A DNA stretch of 34,851 nucleotides from Andreesenia angusta (GTDB lineage Bacteria; Bacillota; Clostridia; Tissierellales; Gottschalkiaceae), in contig JAUNVB010000020.1 in the NCBI GenBank assembly GCA_030537835.1, positions 1 to 34,851 of the forward strand, in the 5' to 3' direction. Positions 30,267 to 34,851 of the stretch are shown in pieces. The first letter of the stretch is position 1; the number at the start of each line of letters is the position of its first letter. The translations under genes and the position numbers were made by a program. The notes beneath the pieces were generated by a model, which made no database searches, had not been told where the DNA came from, and saw only the letters and a list, made by a program, of their open reading frames with translations.

Positions 30267-32924
30267 TTATTCTGCTTTTTTAAGCATTTTTGATATTTCC
30301 CCAGCTATAATAGGTAGGATCGATAATCCGACTGCTATTAAAGCTTGATTTAAACTCAATCCTACTGTATGAAAAATATTTTGTAATGTTGGTATATAAA
30401 CTACTGCGGCTAATAATCCTATTGCTAGTATTACGGAAATATTCAATAATCTATTTGATAGTATTTTCATTTTGTGTATCGGTACTATTTCAGATCTTGC
30501 AGAATAAGCTCTTAGCATCTCTCCAAATATTAATGTCACAAAACAGAAGGTCTTAGGTAAAAGATTTGCATCCTGTCCTGATATTATGAATATATCTGCA
30601 ATTCTATAAGATATTAATGCTGCTAAAGCAAGTCCTATTGATTGAAACGCTATAGCTATTTTCATATGTCTGTCTACTAGTGGTTCATCAGGATGTCTTG
30701 GATTTTTATTCATAACTTCTTCGTTCTGTGGTTCTAATCCTAATGCAAATGCTGGTAATGAATCCGTTATCAGATTTATCCAAAGCAATTGAATTGCAAG
30801 TAACGGTGTTCCCCAACCGAAAAGCATAGATATAAATATCAATAATATCTCTCCTATATTGCACGAGAGTAAAAATCCTACAAATTTTCTTATATTGCTA
30901 TATATTATTCTTCCTTCTTCTACTGCATCTACAATACTCGCAAAATTATCATCTGTTAATATCATATTAGCGGCTTCTTTGGAAACATCTGTGCCTGTAA
31001 TTCCCATAGCTACACCAATATCTGCTCTTTTTAATGATGGAGCATCGTTTACACCATCGCCTGTCATAGCAACTATCTCATTATTCGACTTTATACTATC
31101 TACTATTCTCACCTTATGTTCTGGCGATACTCTTGCAAAGACATTAGTCTTTTTTACTATTTCTTTAAATTCTTCATCAGTATATTCATCTATTTTATGA
31201 CCTTCTATAGCTAATGAATTCCCATCTAATAGTCCTATCTGCCTACCTATAGCAGAAGCTGTTGTTATATGATCTCCTGTTATCATAACTACTCTTATAC
31301 CTGCTGATTTGCATAATTTGATTGCTTCTTTTGCTTCTTCTCTAGGTGGATCTATCATTCCAGTTAACCCAAGAAAAGTCAATTGATTTTCTTCTTCTTC
31401 TATATTTGAATTTTCTTCTATCTCTTTATATGCAAAAGCTAATACTCTAAGTGCGGATTCTGCATATTCACTATTTTTCTTGGTAATTCTATTCCTTATT
31501 TCTTCTGTCAGTTCTATTATTTCTCCATTTAATAAAATCTTTTTCGATCTTGAAAGCACAATATCTGGCGCTCCTTTTGTGAGCATTATATATCTTCCAT
31601 TAATATTATGCATTGTAGACATCAGTTTTCTATCTGAATCGAATGGAAACTCTTTTATTCTTGGATATAGTCTATTTAGATCTGATTTAAATTTCTGTGC
31701 TTTAGCTGCTGCAACTATTAATGCCCCTTCTGTGGGATCTCCTATTACTTCTTCTTCCGATATTTCTGCATCATTACATAGCACCATAGCGTTTAATAGC
31801 ATATCTATATCTTTTAGACTCCCTTTTCCTCTTATCTCTCCTTCAAAACTATATCCAGTTCCTGTTATATCCCATTCATTTTCACCATCATATATTTCAA
31901 GGACTGTCATTTTATTCTGAGTCAATGTTCCTGTTTTATCTGTACATATTACTGTAGTACTTCCTAATGTTTCGACTGCTGCTAATCTCTTTATTATGGC
32001 ATTTCTCTTCACCATTCTCTGCATACCCATTGCTAATACTACTGTCACAACAGCAGGAAGTCCTTCTGGTATCGCAGCAACAGCTAAACTTATCGCTATT
32101 AAAAATATTTCTAATAGATTTTGTCCTCTTATTAGACCTAATCCAAATATTATAATACATACTATTATACAAATAATTCCTAATAATTTACCAAATTCAG
32201 CTAATTTTCTTTGTAACGGAGTTTGGCTATCTTTCGACTCATTTAACATTCCAGCAATCTTACCTATTTCTGTATCCATACCTGTAGATACTACTACACC
32301 TTTAGCTCTTCCATAAGTTACTATGGTGCTCATATAAGCGAGATTTATTCTATCTGCAATAGGTGCATTCTCTTTTATCCTTGCTAATGCATCTTTATCT
32401 ACTGCTACAGATTCTCCCGTTAATGCCGATTCATCAATTTTTAGATTATTAGATTCAATTAATCTTAAATCGGCTGGAATATAGTCTCCAGATTCTATAA
32501 TGACTATATCTCCTAATACAAGATTTATTGATTCTATTTCTTTAAGCTCTCCATCTCTTATTACTTTTGCTTTTGGTGAAGCCATTTCTTGCAATGCTTT
32601 TAATGCATTGCTAGCTCTATTTTCTTGAACAACTCCTAATATCGCATTTATTATTACGATTAAAAGTATTACTATACCATCTGATAGTTCTCCTACTGCT
32701 ATCGAGATTATACTAGCAATTATAAGTATTATTACTAAGAAATCTTTAAATTGATCTAGTATCATCTGAAAAATGGTTCTGCTCTTTTTTTCTTCGAGTC
32801 TATTCTCTCCATATTTCTCTCTTCTATTAGAGACTTCTGATTCTGAAATTCCCTTTTCGAAATCAGTTTTTAATTCATTGGCTATATTGTCTAATGAGTC
32901 TATATGAATTTTATCTTTATCCAA
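30267..32924 (-). CDS. P-type Ca2+-transporting ATPase (P2A/PMR1-like)
   Basis: 885 aa from the chosen start. It has a cation-ATPase N-terminal domain, ten membrane segments and the full P-type core: LTGESVAV (actuator), CTDKTGTLTQNKM with phosphorylated Asp at about 329, KGAPD (nucleotide binding), MITGDHITTA and TGDGVNDAPSLKRADIGVAMG. Membrane helix 4 carries AAIPEGLPAVV and helix 6 NLITDSLPAFALG, the calcium-site II pattern of bacterial pumps such as Lmo0841, so Ca2+ export is likely. Start: the SD AGGAGGG overlaps the ATG at 32939 and is 6 nt before TTG at 32924; the promoter's predicted start is also near 32938, so TTG is preferred. It lies directly downstream of the SLH gene but has its own promoter. 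Confidence 0.92.
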   Translation of the reverse strand: MDKDKIHIDSLDNIANELKTDFEKGISESEVSNRREKYGENRLEEKKSRTIFQMILDQFKDFLVIILIIASIISIAVGELSDGIVILLIVIINAILGVVQENRASNALKALQEMASPKAKVIRDGELKEIESINLVLGDIVIIESGDYIPADLRLIESNNLKIDESALTGESVAVDKDALARIKENAPIADRINLAYMSTIVTYGRAKGVVVSTGMDTEIGKIAGMLNESKDSQTPLQRKLAEFGKLLGIICIIVCIIIFGLGLIRGQNLLEIFLIAISLAVAAIPEGLPAVVTVVLAMGMQRMVKRNAIIKRLAAVETLGSTTVICTDKTGTLTQNKMTVLEIYDGENEWDITGTGYSFEGEIRGKGSLKDIDMLLNAMVLCNDAEISEEEVIGDPTEGALIVAAAKAQKFKSDLNRLYPRIKEFPFDSDRKLMSTMHNINGRYIMLTKGAPDIVLSRSKKILLNGEIIELTEEIRNRITKKNSEYAESALRVLAFAYKEIEENSNIEEEENQLTFLGLTGMIDPPREEAKEAIKLCKSAGIRVVMITGDHITTASAIGRQIGLLDGNSLAIEGHKIDEYTDEEFKEIVKKTNVFARVSPEHKVRIVDSIKSNNEIVAMTGDGVNDAPSLKRADIGVAMGITGTDVSKEAANMILTDDNFASIVDAVEEGRIIYSNIRKFVGFLLSCNIGEILLIFISMLFGWGTPLLAIQLLWINLITDSLPAFALGLEPQNEEVMNKNPRHPDEPLVDRHMKIAIAFQSIGLALAALISYRIADIFIISGQDANLLPKTFCFVTLIFGEMLRAYSARSEIVPIHKMKILSNRLLNISVILAIGLLAAVVYIPTLQNIFHTVGLSLNQALIAVGLSILPIIAGEISKMLKKAE

Positions 32925-32944
32925 ATAATCCCTCCTCATAATTT

Positions 32945-32972
32945 ATTTTATACCCAAAAACTATAATTTCAA
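32945..32972 (-). promoter_or_regulatory. Promoter of the Ca2+-ATPase gene
   Basis: TTGAAA (32967-32972), 16-bp spacer and TAAAAT (32945-32950) on the minus strand, between the SLH gene terminator and the ATPase SD. Confidence 0.6.
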
Positions 32973-32984
32973 TATTTTTTATAA

Positions 32985-33028
32985 AAGAAAAAGGACATTG
33001 TAAAATGATTACTCATTTTACAACGTCC
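32985..33028 (-). terminator. Terminator of the SLH protein gene
   Basis: GGACATTGTAAAATGA pairs with TCATTTTACAACGTCC (one mismatch). On the minus strand it is followed by a T-rich tract. Confidence 0.9.
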
Positions 33029-33037
33029 TAATTTTGA

Positions 33038-34851
33038 TTAGCGATTCATCCCTGTTACTCTACCTAGTTCTGTAATCTTAATCCATTTTTCACTATTATC
33101 TTTTTCTCTAATATATTCATGAGTTAATGCAGCTTCATATATATCTGTATAAGCCCAATGTGCTTTTAATACATCCGGGAATCTGCCTTTTGCTTCTAGA
33201 TTCTTCTCTATGAATGCTCTGTCTCCAACTCTATTAAATGCTCTATTAGTCATAGTAACTGCTTCTGCTCTCGTTATAGCTTTTTCTGGCTTAAATGTCA
33301 TATCATCATAACCTACTATTATGCCATCTTCTGCTATTCCTTTTATATTAGCTTCTGCCCAATGACCTTTAATATCTGTGAACTTGCTTGCATTTGCAGA
33401 TCTTAGATTTTTCATATTAGCTATGATTGTCGCATATTCTGCTCTTGTTATCTTGTTTTCTGGATAGAATTTACCGTCTGGCATACCATGTAATATGCCT
33501 TTTTTCGTTAAATAATCTATCGCTCCACTTGCCCAATGGTCTGCTTTTACATCAGCATATTTTGTGTCAAGTGTTCTAAAGAAGACTTTATCTTCTAAGA
33601 GTCTTGCAAAAATCATAGCAACTTCTGCTCTTGTCATATTATTCTCTGGCAAAAACTCTCCATTTGGATACCCAATAACATATAGTTTGTGGATCTCTTT
33701 TTCTAATTCTGGTGGTGTAGGTGGATCTGTTGGCTTAATCGGTGGTGTAGTTGTTCCACTTCCAGCTCTTCTATATAGAGCTGTTATAATTAAACCTTCT
33801 TCTAGTTTTTCATTATCTTTCTTATCCCAGCCTATATGCCTATAGCCTTTATTCGGTCTTACTTTTGGCTTTTGAAGATCTCCTACTATAAGATTGGCAT
33901 CTGGATTTACTGCATATGCTATCTCATCCACTAATTGATTAGTATCATCTACTAATTTACCATTCTTTCCTTTATTGAATTTGATTACAAGATAATTCTC
34001 TGGTATTTCTGGTTGATTGTTTTCATCTGAAGGATCAAACGGTCCAATTATATCGTCTTCTGATAAATCATCTTTAACGTATTGTGCTGTGAAAGTAATA
34101 TCTTCTGTTATTTCATCTGTTGCATTAATTTCTGGACTCCAAGCTGAATCTGCTATTAAATATCCATCATTTGCTATTATTCCAGGTTCTCCTAAGTCAC
34201 CAAATGTAATACCTTTACCTGGTAATATATAGAATGCAACTCTATCAACAATACTATCTGAATCATTTGGATCTTCTAATTTACCATTTTCTCCTTTATC
34301 AAATATAACTGTTATAGCTCCATTTGGTTTAGCTAATGCATTTTCAGTATCATCCGGATTAAATGGCCCAATTATAGGATCTTGTTCATCTTCCTTTTCT
34401 TCTACTAGGTCTTCTCCATTTATATTATCCTGGCTTCCATCCGGATAATTTATTGTTGTATCTCCATTATCGCTAACATTAATATCTGTTCCTTCTGGTA
34501 AATCTGGATTCTTTTCTGATATTGCATCTTTTACTTTATCTTTTTCTTCTTCTGTTAAGTTATTAGTATCATCCACAGGTATCTTATCATCTGGTGCTTG
34601 TGGATTATACTTATCTGCATCAGAAGTTGCTGGAGATTTTTTCTCTACTAAATCTTCTCCATTTATATTATCCTGACTTCCATCCGGATAATTTATTGTT
34701 GTATCTCCATTATCGCTAACATTAATATCTGTTCCTTCTGGTAAATCTGGATTCTTTTCTGATATTGCATCTTTTACTTTATCTTTTTCTTCTTCTGTTA
34801 AGTTTTCTATATCATTTACTTTTGTCTTTTCTGGAACAACTGGAGTGATCT
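33038..34851 (-). CDS. SLH-domain surface protein with YPDG-type repeats, N-terminus beyond window
   Basis: 604 complete codons are visible; the frame is open at the right edge, so start and signal peptide are missing. The visible part begins with two copies of a unit built from an acidic helix (LTEEEKDKVKDAISEKNPDL), PEGTDINVSDNGDTTINYPDGS and NGEDLV, resembling Rib/alpha-like YPDG repeats of Gram-positive adhesins. Next come two beta-type repeats (ITVIFDKGENGKLEDPNDSD and VIKFNKGKNGKLVDDTN, each ending near a Trp and TA-Y/TALY), a Thr/Pro linker (GTTTPPIKPTDPPTPPELEK), and three SLH domains (YPNGEFLPENNMTRAEVAMI, MPDGKFYPENKITRAEYATI, YDDMTFKPEKAITRAEAVTM). SLH domains tie proteins to pyruvylated cell-wall polymer. 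Likely adhesin or S-layer-associated protein; ligand unknown. Confidence 0.88.
   Translation of the reverse strand, partial: ITPVVPEKTKVNDIENLTEEEKDKVKDAISEKNPDLPEGTDINVSDNGDTTINYPDGSQDNINGEDLVEKKSPATSDADKYNPQAPDDKIPVDDTNNLTEEEKDKVKDAISEKNPDLPEGTDINVSDNGDTTINYPDGSQDNINGEDLVEEKEDEQDPIIGPFNPDDTENALAKPNGAITVIFDKGENGKLEDPNDSDSIVDRVAFYILPGKGITFGDLGEPGIIANDGYLIADSAWSPEINATDEITEDITFTAQYVKDDLSEDDIIGPFDPSDENNQPEIPENYLVIKFNKGKNGKLVDDTNQLVDEIAYAVNPDANLIVGDLQKPKVRPNKGYRHIGWDKKDNEKLEEGLIITALYRRAGSGTTTPPIKPTDPPTPPELEKEIHKLYVIGYPNGEFLPENNMTRAEVAMIFARLLEDKVFFRTLDTKYADVKADHWASGAIDYLTKKGILHGMPDGKFYPENKITRAEYATIIANMKNLRSANASKFTDIKGHWAEANIKGIAEDGIIVGYDDMTFKPEKAITRAEAVTMTNRAFNRVGDRAFIEKNLEAKGRFPDVLKAHWAYTDIYEAALTHEYIREKDNSEKWIKITELGRVTGMNR
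34401..34561 (-). repeat. Intragenic near-identical repeat, copy 1
   Basis: This 161-bp block is repeated at 34644-34804, a period of 243 bp (81 codons), with only three base differences seen. It encodes the YPDG-type unit of the SLH protein. Confidence 0.92.
34644..34804 (-). repeat. Intragenic near-identical repeat, copy 2
   Basis: Second visible copy of the 243-bp-period repeat. More copies may lie beyond the window edge. The spacer between copies (about 82 bp) is not conserved. Confidence 0.92.

Noticed and set aside
1..34851. CRISPR arrays, tRNA/rRNA genes, insertion sequences, prophage genes
   Set aside because: No spaced short repeats, cloverleaf-like segments, transposase or phage motifs were seen on reading both strands.

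Overview
The window is strongly A+T-rich bacterial DNA with compact gene spacing, SD-led starts, sigma-A-type promoters and short intrinsic terminators often shared by convergent genes. The gene mix suggests a low-GC, Gram-positive, anaerobic or microaerobic Firmicute: an Shr-like haem receptor, SLH surface protein, ThiW/CytX, DUF438-hemerythrin sensor, FNT channel, EFR1 ferredoxin, Pta and a selenocysteine-containing ArsM. Tissierellia or Clostridia (Peptoniphilus-like) would fit. That placement is inference; there is no rRNA or other phylogenetic marker. I saw no tRNA, rRNA, CRISPR array, insertion sequence or prophage.

Layout. 1-2800 (minus, cut by the left edge): secreted hemoprotein receptor with the order of streptococcal Shr (DUF1533-like, NEAT, LRR, NEAT). 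3052-3900: a protein with the R/STS/ExE signature of ADP-ribosyltransferases. 3926-4657: DUF1287 lipoprotein. 4761-6302: DUF438/hemerythrin/PAS/DUF1858 sensor with a Crp/Fnr-type box at its promoter. 6510-11469 (minus): thiamine salvage operon thiW-thiM-thiE-HAD-thiD-cytX behind a TPP riboswitch and leader terminator. 11588-12916: MATE transporter. 12969-13379: flavodoxin with a consensus promoter overlapped by a Fur box. 13478-15790 (minus): fluoride (crcB-type) riboswitch, CPA-type antiporter and P1-family (DmpA-like) peptidase. 15878-17562: two membrane proteins (unknown; CmpB family). 17625-19825: membrane-anchored methyltransferase, divergent from cyclopropane fatty acid synthase. 19892-20677: DUF2207-like protein with a possible UGA-recoded tail. 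20832-22604: TspO/MBR-like protein and phosphotransacetylase. 22647-24247 (minus): RluF-like pseudouridine synthase and EFR1 ferredoxin. 24415-25170: arsenite methyltransferase ArsM with an in-frame UGA at the third arsenic-binding cysteine. 25205-26623: COG2509 FAD protein. 26894-27673: FNT channel. 27686-29503: TypA/BipA. 29689-30219: YcxB-like protein. 30267-32924: Ca2+-type P-ATPase. 33038-34851 (minus, cut by the right edge): SLH surface protein with a near-identical 243-bp-period repeat.

How it fits together. Most of the region concerns metal/haem and stress handling (haem capture, Fur-controlled flavodoxin, fluoride-sensing antiporter, arsenic methylation, calcium pump) plus thiamine salvage from imported precursors. 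The most interesting signals are UGA recoding: a strong case in ArsM (conserved downstream frame, Sec at a catalytic cysteine, SECIS-like hairpin 20 nt after UGA) and a weaker one at the end of the DUF2207-like gene (7-bp hairpin 17 nt after UGA, next stop inside the terminator hairpin).
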